From contig OY735233.1 of NCBI GenBank assembly GCA_963457665.1, positions 26,214,709-26,278,708 on the forward strand: 64,000 nucleotides of DNA. The letters are read 5' to 3'. The notes under the pieces are model-generated. The model had not been told where the DNA came from, made no database searches, and saw nothing but the letters and a program-made list of their open reading frames with translations. The translations under genes and the position numbers were made by a program. Each line of letters starts with the position of its first letter. Position 1 is the stretch's first letter. Origin of the DNA: Thysanoteuthis rhombus. Its lineage: Eukaryota > Mollusca > Cephalopoda > Oegopsida > Thysanoteuthidae. Shown here piece by piece: positions 47,501 through 59,500 of the stretch.

Positions 47501-50500
47501 TTGTATTTTCGAAATTCAGACTTTTTAGTGATCACTGCCCAACAAAAGGCGTGAGGAGTTATCCATTCATTGATCACCCATTTTTCAACCTTTTTAATTG
47601 ATCACCCCCAACACAGTATGCTGCTAGAAGATGTTGATCGTGTAATGGTTTCTATTGAGTGACTAACCAGACCTGCTTGAATATTGATTGGGACAAATTG
47701 GTGACCGGACCCGTAACTTCCTCTGATAATGTCCACCTTTCCCTACAAAATATCATTTTTTAAGCAAGCAGCAATGTTCTCATTGGAAACCATCAACTAT
47801 AGCAATCAATGTAGGTTTCTTCAGTTTTCAAGTCAGTCAGTCTGGCTAGCTGAGAATTCAAAGATTTACTCCTTATGTCTCAAAAAGATGGTGTTTTTGT
47901 TTTTTTAACCCCCCCCCCCCAGTTTTTAGTGGAGGGGCAGGCTCAATTTACAAAGTGAGTTCTTGCTAAATTGATCCCTTAGTTCGTATATAGCAGAGTA
48001 ATTCGAACTTTTTTTTGTTATCACAGTCCAACAAGAAGCAAGAAAAGTAATTTGTTCATTGATCAACCTTTTTGGCAAATTTTTCAATTGATCACCCCCA
48101 ATACGGCTAAGTGCCAAGAAATGTTGGACATGAGATGGTTTCTATTGAGTGAGTAACCAGACTTGTTTTTTCTTTCTTTTTATTCTTCTCACAGGGTTAG
48201 GAGATACAAATTACACCAACTTCTGCAACGGGGGTAAATTATTCCATCAACAATTCCAAGAACTTGGTGCTCAGACATTTTACCCTTGTGCCTGGGCTGA
48301 TGATGCAGTTGGGTGAGTATCTAATTAAAGACTGTGTTGCTGACTCATAAGATATTTTCCCACTAGTTTGACCACCAAATGGCACTAGATTTTAAGAAAA
48401 AAAGCCAAAAAGATGCTAAAGATGTTTAACCATGCCCGTATAAATTTAACCACTGCCAAAATAAGAAACTTGCTAAATTTAGCACGAAAAGTGCTAAATT
48501 GGCAACACTGATTATGGTGAGTGTATGTTTACAGCATATCCGTGATAAAGGTTTCAATAATAGGGAAGTCATAATTAAGCTCAAAGTCATGCGTAAAAAT
48601 TCTCAGGTTACATCACTTAGCTTGTTTTTCTTTTCATTTATTAGCACTAACAAACACTCTGTAAGTATGCAAGCCTCCAGGGTGTAATTTATGATAGATT
48701 CGTGCCAAATTAAGAAAACGTGTATTTGTAATATATCTTCCAAGTATATTTTGAAAATTTTATGAAGAAATTTTCCTTAGGTTTTATGAGGTTGGATTCT
48801 TTTCATGATGTAACTAAAATGTAAAACTCAGCCCAGGTTTCCACCCCAGTTTCAAAGCATTTGGGAAGAGAGAAGCAATTATGTTTATGTCATAGATACT
48901 GTGTCATCTGGTTCTATGAAATGGAAAGAAGAATGCAGTAAGAAGGAAGAAAAAAGAGAATGAAGAGAAAGAAAGAATAATCTATCGTTTATAACTTTCA
49001 GAAGTGTTATTACTTCACCAAGTTTTGTTTACTAATCACTTTTTTTTATAAATTTTTTTTTTCTGCAGAAAAAATCTTAGGTTAAAATTCATTTTTTTAC
49101 AGCATGCAGTTCTTGGATAAAAATTTTTTTTTTTCTTTCAATTTAAGGAGTTTTCAATCCATTAGACTTTTAGAACATCTGGAAATTTATTCGTTTTAGA
49201 AAAATTTGATTTGTACTTTTACTGAATTTGTGAGTATGAAATCTGAAGAATTTTGTTGAGATGACATATTACCATGAAATCGTCCTGTTTTGATTGAATG
49301 CCGTATATGCATGTGTAAAAGTCGATCTCATGTAAAAGTTGACACTGATTACTAGCATATTAAATGTCTACTTCTCTTTTTAAATTCATAAATAAAAACT
49401 TCCAAATTCATTTTCGCTTCTATTGTCATTGTTTATTTTGATATTTGTCATATAAATTTATCAAAAATAAAAAAAATGCCCCCCAAAAATGATACGGCAT
49501 TCTCCAATCCAGCCATGAAGAAGAAGAAAATGTGTTGGAAGGAAAGCGTTGTTTGGATGAAGAGGGAAAGAGCTGTTGTGTTTCTAACATTTTTATCATT
49601 TTGGTATAGCCATTCGCTGCACCAAATAAATTAGGAATAAAAATGTTGCACTGATATACTGTACCATAACACATCTTTAATGAATGTAACTTAAACCATT
49701 AATATGAAAATGTTGTGGTTGAAGAGTTGTGATTGAGAAATGCCAAGCAGGTACCAGTCATGTGCACAGTATTGCAGTAAGTAATGATATAATGTACTGT
49801 GATTATGAGTGTAATGGAGTAAAAGAGCAAGTGTAAATATCTATAAGAGCAATGTGGCCTTTATGTTTTCTTAGCAGGATATGTATTTTGATGCGTAGAA
49901 ACATCAGTATTATTACCGTAATTCAATTTGCTTTTTTTTATTCATTTAGATACTATCATATTTTTAATTGTTGTATAAATTCAAATAGAATCTCTATCGT
50001 GGTCACTCCCATAGATTTAACCTACAAATAGTCCAAAAAATTTGACTTTCACATGAATATATACAGCATTTACTGTTTTTTATTATTTATATATTTTCAT
50101 CTTATTATTCAAGAAAGGATATTTCATATATAGAAAATTAAGGAAAAGAAAACGTCTCTATTAAAAAAAATAACACAATCAAAACACATCCACCGTAAGG
50201 GGAGTCTGATCTTACCTTAAAAGTATTCTCCTGTCAAAATATATATTAAGTGAACTGCAATCTGAATTTGCACTGGCTGATATCAAAAGCTTAATTCAGT
50301 AAATCTGAAAATTAATGAATCTGATACTTGAGTTAAAGTTAAAAATGAATACCTCGCATAAGTGAATAACCATATCGCAGACATTTTCTGGCTTTTTCTG
50401 CATGGATCAAAGTGTAGTATCTGTTCCATGGCATAGCCTGAGGCGCCGGTACTGACGCTTGCCTGCTGAATGGGCCAAAGATTACGTTGTGATGAGAGTC

Positions 50501-53500
50501 AAAGATTGAGTACGCTGATGCCAATGCCAATACTGAGGCTGCGAATTGCTATGCACATTGGGAGCCTTTGAATTTGTGCTTGGGCTCTCCTATTATTACT
50601 TGGCCCTGCTGTGGGGGATCTGTTGCCTTTGGGCAGCACTGTCCCATTGCACTTGAAGGGACAGGTTGGGCTCGTCCTGATGCTTTCGTGACTGCGGTTG
50701 TTTTAGCTACCACGGTTGCTTAGCAACCAAAATCGTGTCGGCTGGAGCTATTTTTTAAGGGTGTCTCTTATTTTTCCCACTTAAAGCCCTGACCTTGTGT
50801 CAAATTTTGCTCTGGTGGGAGAGTAAATAAATAGCACACCATAGCCTGGACATGTACCAGAACTGATTGTCTAAAATTATCTAAAAACATAGATTTTTTT
50901 TATTTATTTCTTAAAATTACCTAAAAAAATATACAAGGATAAGATATAGGTATTGTTGGTCCCAAAATGACCTCTGAGACATCCCCCCCCCCAGCATATT
51001 TTTAGATGGTGCTTAGTGGCTTACTCATGCAAATTTTCAAGGGTGTAGACCCAAAAATGTGACTAGGAGTGCCCGGACACACACACACACACACACAGAT
51101 ACAGACCCACAAAGAGAGAAAATCTGCTGCTCACTTGGCTGGTTGGTCAGCGATTCAATTAGTATCTAAACAGAATAAGTTAAGAAACTAGTATCTACTA
51201 ATTTCACATGAAAATTTAACATTTGCTGTGAATGCAGTAAAAACATGGCAATAACTGTTTCATTTGCATTGATTCAATATGCTTGTCTGTTTTTATTCTG
51301 ATGGCTCTACCCTTTCCTGAGCAAATTAAAATGTATAGTTTTCCTTTATAATCTCTCCTGGTACCTAAGTTAAAACCGAGAATAAATTATCATTTAAATA
51401 AAATATATCAAGAAAGAAGATTCAACTAATTTATTTTAAAGAATAAACATTTGCTGTGACTGTAGCAGTAGCTGTCCCGGAATCCCTTGAAGCGTACAGA
51501 TTTTGATGTTGTACAATTAAGGGATTGCTATACAAATTACTGTAACTAAGTATAAACTGAAAGAAAACCTACATAGAATTATAATAAGATCTTGAATAGA
51601 ATCGGAAATTTCTCAACAAATTATCTGCACTTATCAAGGTATACATGGACTTTTATTTGTAAAGTGTGCAGGTCTCCTCTGCTATCTGTATGTGGAGTAT
51701 CCCAATAGAAAATGAAAATTTTGTAAGCTAAAATTGCAAGCAAAAAAGCTATTACCATTAATTTATATGAGGAAAGTTTTTTAGCATTCCCAGACCAAAA
51801 AAAATTGGTATGAATCAACCGTACCAATCAAGGTATACATACCTATATTGATTACTTTCATTGATTCAGTTTGTCTTTTTAATTTGCTTAGAAAAAAGTA
51901 TATTAGAAAAATTGTTTTTTTGATGTGATTCATATTTTTTTGTGGTAATTAATTTTTGCTTTTATTTGATTATTGTATTTTCTCTCATGATTGAAGTTTT
52001 TCTCTACTGCTCTTTAAATTGAGTTTTGGTTTGATTTGAAAAATGTCAGTTATTAATTTTGATTTTTTTTAATCAATTTTTTTAATTGAAAATTCTCTCA
52101 AAAAACTTGCTCCAAGTGTTCAATAAAAAAAATCAATTTTAATTACTGTATATCTTTAGGTCAAGGACTCTCTAGCCTCAAGGGCACACCACAATTTCGA
52201 CTTGAAAAATTTTGAGAGAAAAAAAAATGACCAAACATAAAATTCAGATCTCGGCACTTTCACCTACCCTACCAAGAGTTTTGCGGTAGGCTCAACAATA
52301 CATAGATAACCTTGACTGCTTCTAGTCTGCATTTTTATTTTTTCTTTCACAAAAGGAGAGGCGGTCAGTTTACACCTAGCCTACAGATGGGTGAGGCTTT
52401 AATTATGATAGTCTTGTTATAATAAGATTCACTGGGAAACCCTTTTAACATATCACAGTTTTACTTTTTCTGTTGCTAAATAATATTACCTAAAAATCAA
52501 GGTTGTTTTAGGAGAGTGAAAATACCAGTAATATTGCTATGTAAAACATCTAAGTTACTAGTCTGTAGGATTGTCTGCCATAGTAACTGATACAGGAATT
52601 AATTTTTGTGATTATATATCTTTTGAAAATAATTTATATTCTTATTCATTTAATATTGAGTATGATTTATGAATTTTATTCAGAGGTTATATACAAGAGT
52701 TTAAATTACTGAGTAGTGTAGATTACATTCCTCTGAGGTTAAGATAGGCCTTTGAAAAAAAAGTAACTTTTAGTCTGTAGGTCGCAGGGTGAATTTTTGA
52801 GACTTATCTTGAAGAAGAAAATAGTCCACAATGCCAGATGATACTGTGTAAAAGACCGATGCAGGAATTCTTGTAACTAATTTCATTTATTTATTTATTT
52901 TTTTTATTTCTTTCAGACTTGAACTGACAGTTGAACCTTGGCTTGAGGGTTTATGGACTGCCTTGAAAAGCAACCTCAGTTCTGATTGTACGACCGTGGA
53001 AGAAAAGCCTAACACCATGGACACTGCAGACACAGACCCTAAATTGCCTTCTGATGGGCCCAACTCTGAACATGATGCCAAATCACAAGATAATGTGCCA
53101 AATGGAGAATCTGGAAAACTTCCGAATGCCCTTCTGAATAATTCTATCAAAGACATTCCTTTGGGTGTGGAGCTGATGCAACAGGCACCACATTCCAATT
53201 ACATAATGGATTTGGCAGACAAACCCCTCGATATTATGTCCAAGTGGAAAGTGGAAATTCTTGTCCAGCCAGAATCAGAGAATTGTTTCTCTTGTACGCA
53301 CTCTGGTCTCTGTACGTCTCACCTGGATGACACGGCCTTAAGTATACCCGTCTTGTCACCATCCTATTTAGTCATGTCTTTCAAACCTGAAGAAAAATTG
53401 GTGAGTTGATCTTGATTTCAGAATGAAAAAAACTGATACTTATAAAATCCATAGATTCTATCCTCTTTGGGGATTTATGATTGTATTAGCTTGTTATACT

Positions 53501-56500
53501 TTAAACGTCATTTTTTTTTAACATCATTATGATGCTAAAAATGAAGGTTTCCTCATGCTTTTTTTGCAAATTCAATATGAATAGAGATATAATTCATTAT
53601 TAGAGATTTTGAGCCCTTAACAGCAATGGTATTTACTCAAGAAGACTAATTTTCAAGTATGGTTTCAAATTAGGACTTAATGCTGCTCAAGCTGTTGATA
53701 ATGTCAATAAAACATTTGGAGAAGGTCCTTGGCCATTGCTATTGATAATTCTCTATCTTAAAGAACTGGTTTGAGCCTACCTCGAGGTTTATCATTGTTA
53801 TCCATACTTCTAGGCTTGAATCCTATTGAACCAAAGTTTCCACAGTTGTTGTGCTTACTTTGTTTTACTTTTACTGCTTTGTTGACCTTATCAGCAGCTT
53901 GAGCAGCATTATGTCTGAAATTCGTATTTGTATCAGAAATTTAATCGAAAATCTTTGGATTGCTGTTAATCACTCAAAAACCTTCAATGATAACGAATTG
54001 TATCTCTAATTACATCAAATCTGAAAAAATACACTTGCATTAGTAAATCTCTCACTTTTAAGATTATCCTCTCCTAGAGCAGTTCTCGTTACAAAGGTGC
54101 ATGTTTGGCAGGGACTGAACTTTATGGTGTGTGGAGCAGCCTACCATAACAGTCATGCAAAATAAATTTCTGTCTGTTGTATGAAACTATGGCTTCATGT
54201 ATTTTAGTCACTTCTTTTCAGTATTGCTAATTTAGGTATTTGATATCTAAATTTAGATTCTTAATTTTGGATAAAAGAAATTGTAATCTATAATTTTTTA
54301 TTTTTATTAAATTCCTTGAGAACTGCTAATCCAAACAACCTCAAATTTGACACTGCACTGCCTGGTGTGCTGACTAGTATGTATGGTGAATATCAATTTA
54401 CTACAATGGCCTGTTGTTCAGATATCTTGATGCATAGAGACTCACAGATATTCCTTCAATTATGAGTGTCCCTGAAAAACTTATTTTCTCAGGTGATAGC
54501 TTGCTCTAGTTCATACCTGAATGTTAATTAGATCCTTCCATAAGAAAGAAAAGAATGTTATATTGAATCACTGTAGCTCACAGGTGGATTGGATTGTATG
54601 TGTGCCTCCTGACACTCTCTAGCCACATCTTTGGGGCTACAACTTTGAAAACTTGCAAGAGTACACCAATAAGAACCATCTAGGAACAGTTTTCTTTCTA
54701 TTTAAAAAAAAGGGTGTCTATGGTCTGACAATGGCTGAATCTGGTGCTGGTATTATTTTGATAATTTTAGATAGCAGATCTATTTTTTGAAGATAATTTT
54801 AGATAATTACTTCTACTCACCACATTGATCTTTAGAGACTTCATACGTAACCGTGGCCGGCAGGATAGAAGACGTGAAAAAGAAGTGGACTAGTTCGGAA
54901 AGTATTGGCTGTGCAATGCCCAGAGATCTGTTGAATCCTGGGGAAGGTCTATGTTCAACAACAGACAATAAAAGACTGATGATGATACATTCTGGCTACA
55001 AATATTACCTTTCTTTCTTATGGAAGGGTTCAATTAACTTTCAGGTCAGAACCAGAAAAGCTTCTAACAAACGAAACGTGCATATATTTTTCTGGGACAT
55101 CCTGTAGTTAGATGATGTGAAATATCACATGTGTTACAGTCTAATACTTCAATGTTTTTTTTTGTTTTTTTTCTGTAACAATCTTTTCATGCTTTGCTTT
55201 CTTCTTTTTTTTCCCAGGATTTAAGTGCTTGTCAGTTGCAAAATGATTCCCCCTTCCCAAGTATGGGTTGTCCCGTTCAGAATGCCACGGTGCTTTCTTC
55301 TCGTCTTCTCACCCGTCCTGGTGCTGTAAAAACCACTTTAGATCTGGAATTACACTTTGAGGTAAGCAATGAACTGCAAGAAACAACTTTGAATATTTTT
55401 CAATCAATGCACTTTTTTGAGATACTTAACTCTTAAATTCATATAAAGAAAATAGTAAAGTCAATCCCAGGGGAAATAACTTCTGTTTAAATTATCTCCC
55501 TTTGACCATTCAGTGGATTTCAAAATTTTTTGTCAATCACCAATAGAAAGTCTGGTGTTGACTTTCTTTTCATACAACAATAACAATCCTCAACAAAATG
55601 AAAGGTATGAACTGATTTGTAAAATCTTCATTCCTCTACTGTGATCTGAACTCACAACCGATTCCCAGGGGTCTGTTTTACTGATTGAGCTAAATTAACC
55701 CAAAATTATCATACAGCTACACAAGGGCTTATTTTGTTCCACTAAATGAATACATTTATTTAAAAAAATTTATTTTTATAAAATATATACTACAAAAGTT
55801 GTAGTGATCTTTTTTCAGTCAGAGTACAACAGCTAGTGTTGTAATTATTTTTATTTGATGAAGCATTATAAATCATTGTTCCATTTTTATGACTACTTTT
55901 TACCTCCATCTTAAACTATAGCAACTAATAAATTGAGACAAAGATAAAAAGAAGTCATGAAAATAATGATTCAAGTTTTTTCTGTTGACAACAAAACCGT
56001 GCAAATCTTTGAAAGACTTGAAGGTTTGATTTGATGTCTTTCAGGATTCTAGTGTCATTCGCTATCAACCTGGTGATGCCATTTCTGTGATATGTCCCAA
56101 TGACGAACGAGAAGTTGATGTTCTAATTCACAGGTAAATAAAAAACAAAAAAAACCAAATAAAATTGGTCAGTTTTCGACCAATCACAGCGTAAGGTACG
56201 TGAAGATCATGAAAACCATATTGATAGTGTAGATGTTGTTTGTTTTTTTTCTCAATATTATTGTGTTTAAATTGACCTTTTAATTTTGTTTTTCCTGTTT
56301 CATCTTCCTCTTTTAGACTTGGTCTTGTGGACGATGCAGACATTCCCTTTGAACTCTCTGTTTCTCCCACAACAACCAAAAAGAAAGCGTCATGTCCAAA
56401 GTACATTCCCTCGAAATGTACGATAAGGCATGCCTTAACCCATTGCCTTGACATACGTGAACCTCCCAAAAAGGTATGAGTTGTTCTCTTTGTACAGGGT

Positions 56501-59500
56501 GGAGCAAAAGAGATTTAAAAACAATCATAATCTTTTCTTATTTGATATTTTTTTGTTTTTACTCATCTCATATATATATATATATATAAATGAACCCTTA
56601 GGAATTCATCATGAAAATGTATACAACTGAACATTTAAGTCCATTGAATCCTGCGTCTAAGGGGGTCCCACACTTGGGTATATTTTAGTCTCGTCAAATA
56701 CAGCACCAGATTGCAGATGATCAAGATGATTTACAGAGAACGGCCACAACATTAATTTTCTAAGATTCAGCTGTGTTTACTACACTGTTTATGTTTTAAT
56801 CTTTTTTCATTGTACTTGAATTAAATAATGTTAATTAATTTACAGAAGAGCGTAGAAACTGTTCCTGTAAAATTTTCAGTTGCTCATTTTGACTGCTTTC
56901 CATTGTACAGTAGAAATGTAAAATTTGTTTATCTATCTAAGATTTGAGCTTGACTGTTGACCCAGGGGCTGTGCAGCTATTTAGATCGGCCTTGCTGAGC
57001 AACAAACTTAAATAATAGATTTTCACTCTGAATACTTTCAACATTAACTCAAGGAGAATATTCCTGTTATTTGATCATGTAGACACTTCCATCTGAGTCC
57101 AGAATTCATTGTTTGTTTGTGGATTTTTAAGAATTGGGCTCCGTTAGTGACCATCCATGAACAAGAAGACAATGTTCCATCCGGAAAGCTGAAAATCATA
57201 TATGTGTGCAGAGGACCAGATATTCTTCGAAGTGTTTGGCAGAATGTTCTGGAATGAGAGATTTTGTGAATTTGAAAATTGGTGGCATTTTATGTATTGA
57301 ATAATTGAATTTCCTTTGTTTATGTATTTCATTCTGTGAAGACAATTTTAGAAAATTATGAAAATGAAAAAAATATGAATGTTTTGAATCCCTTTGGGAC
57401 TTTCACTCCACTCTTTTGTGTGTATCTGTATATAATGTTATGAAGATGGTGGAAATGTACATTGAAATATTGGAAATTAAGACAGAAAAGTTGGGGTTAT
57501 TTTGTTAAGATAAGGATTTATCATTATACACAAAAAACTTTTTGACTATTGTCCCTATCTTGATTGTTTTTGTTTTTTTTTGTGCCCAATGTTTAAGGCA
57601 TTCTACTTCATGACTTTCTTCAGGAGTATGTCAGTTTTTGAGTTGGGTTGGCTGGATGGCTATGTATGTTACATGTGTACAGGCTGCACTAATCGAGCTA
57701 GAGGGCTAAAGATTTGAACATTCACTCCTCCTCATGTCTAGAAGTAAAGTTTTCTTTTCTTTTTTTTTAACTCCCGCCTCCTATATAGGTTTTTATAGGA
57801 GGATCTCAATTTGCAATATAAGTTCATGCAAAATTAGCCCCTCATTTGTGTCCGGAAGTGTTCATGCATGCTGTCAAAATATGTTGGTCATATGACTTTT
57901 TTGTAAGTGTTTTGGGTGAGTTGATTATTCCCACCCATACATGTTGCTAAAAAGTGGCTGAGGCCAGCTGCCTGATTGGCAATGTAGGAGTTAAGTAACC
58001 CTCCTTCTTTGCTCAATGGTAAGTGCATTGCTACCTTGAAGCAGCTACCCTATCGGTGGCAGGTTTGGATTCCTGCAGCTGCCTCATTTTCTTTAGTTGT
58101 TCATTCTATTTACATTGTCTAAATATGTACAACAATATGTACGTATTTATGATTGTTAATCATTGTCACAGATCAAATTTACACATTTAATCATATACAC
58201 ACACAAATAATTGGTGACAGGTTCAATTCCTGCTGTAGCCCCATTTTCCCTTATTGTTTGTTCTATTCATGTTGTCTAAATTGACTGATATATTGACCGT
58301 GTAATGACAGGAGATCATCTCAAATAAGTTTCTATATAATGCAATTTATAATTCATACAGACTTATATACATACGAAGCCAGCCAGCTTGCCAGACCTCC
58401 TTGAAAACTGGAAAAAACCTGTGTTGGCTGTTTTGGTTGACAGTCTCTATTAAAAAGCCAGATTATAGGTGTGCTAGTTCGATCTTTAGTGCTTTTAAAA
58501 GCCCCTTTAGAAGCCTATTCCTCTCGAAGCCCCTACCTTTAAAAGCCCTTTCATCTGAAAGAACCCACATTTACCTCCAATGCTATAGTCAAATAGAATT
58601 TTATTCACGTAATTGATGTATGTTTGTTTTCTGACAAAGTAAAATAAAATTCCATGTTCTTATGATATAATAATAAAATATCACTTGAGTGACATCAGAT
58701 TGATAGAAAAAGTGGTAGAGAATGCTTCATGGAGGTTGTGTGAGATGTTTGTTATGTAGATTTGTCAGTCAGTCAGTGACAGCAATTGCTGCTCTAGATG
58801 CTTGTGCATTTAATAACCTCTAGTTGAATTGTACATTTATTATCTTTGTAGGCTCTTCTTCGAATGCTTGTTGAACATACGAACAATGAGAGAGAAAAAC
58901 ACAGACTTCAAGAATTATGCAGTAAACAAGGAATGGAGGAATATACAAAATATATTCGTCAACCAGAAATCTCTTTACTCGATCTTCTCCTAAGTTTTCC
59001 ATCTATAACATCCCTGCCTTTTGAACGATTACTTGGTAAGATATCGAACAACTGTAGCCGAAGGTGGAAAGGGGTTTCATCCTTTTTTTATATGATCATG
59101 TTTTTGCGTATTTGTATGTTCCAGCTATCCTGGCCGTATTGTTTTGTCTACAGATTTGAAAATTGGCGTCAGTACTCCAGTAGAAACCCTTTCTAAAATA
59201 TTTTTGACTTTTAGAAAAAAAGCTTTTCTGACCATTGGGGGGGGGGGGTGTCTTATTTTGATGAATTCATTAATGAGATCTAGATGTTCCAGAATACTTA
59301 GTTCTAGGTATTCTTCTTTTCTCTTTTTAAAAAAAAATTTTTTTTACATATTTTAGTAAGTCAAGAGCTTGCCTTTCTGTTTATCCAGACGATATCTCCA
59401 AAAGTTCTCGATGAATTTCAATGGTATTTTTTTTGAAGGTTGGACTATGAGCTACAGGAGAAGTGATTATATTTTGGTGCAGATCTAGGCATTTTTTTTT

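Larger units (their letters stand above)
48313..52916 (+). other. MTRR intron 3 and its contents
   Basis: A TTAGC/CAGTGTTGCCA-type repeat end lies at 48,390-48,512, a SINE-like repeat at 50,385-50,730, a CA run at 51,076-51,097 and two pieces of the GGTATACC MITE family at 51,515-51,845. No recognisable feature was seen in 48,700-50,300 or 51,860-52,900, which are AT-rich. Confidence 0.6.
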
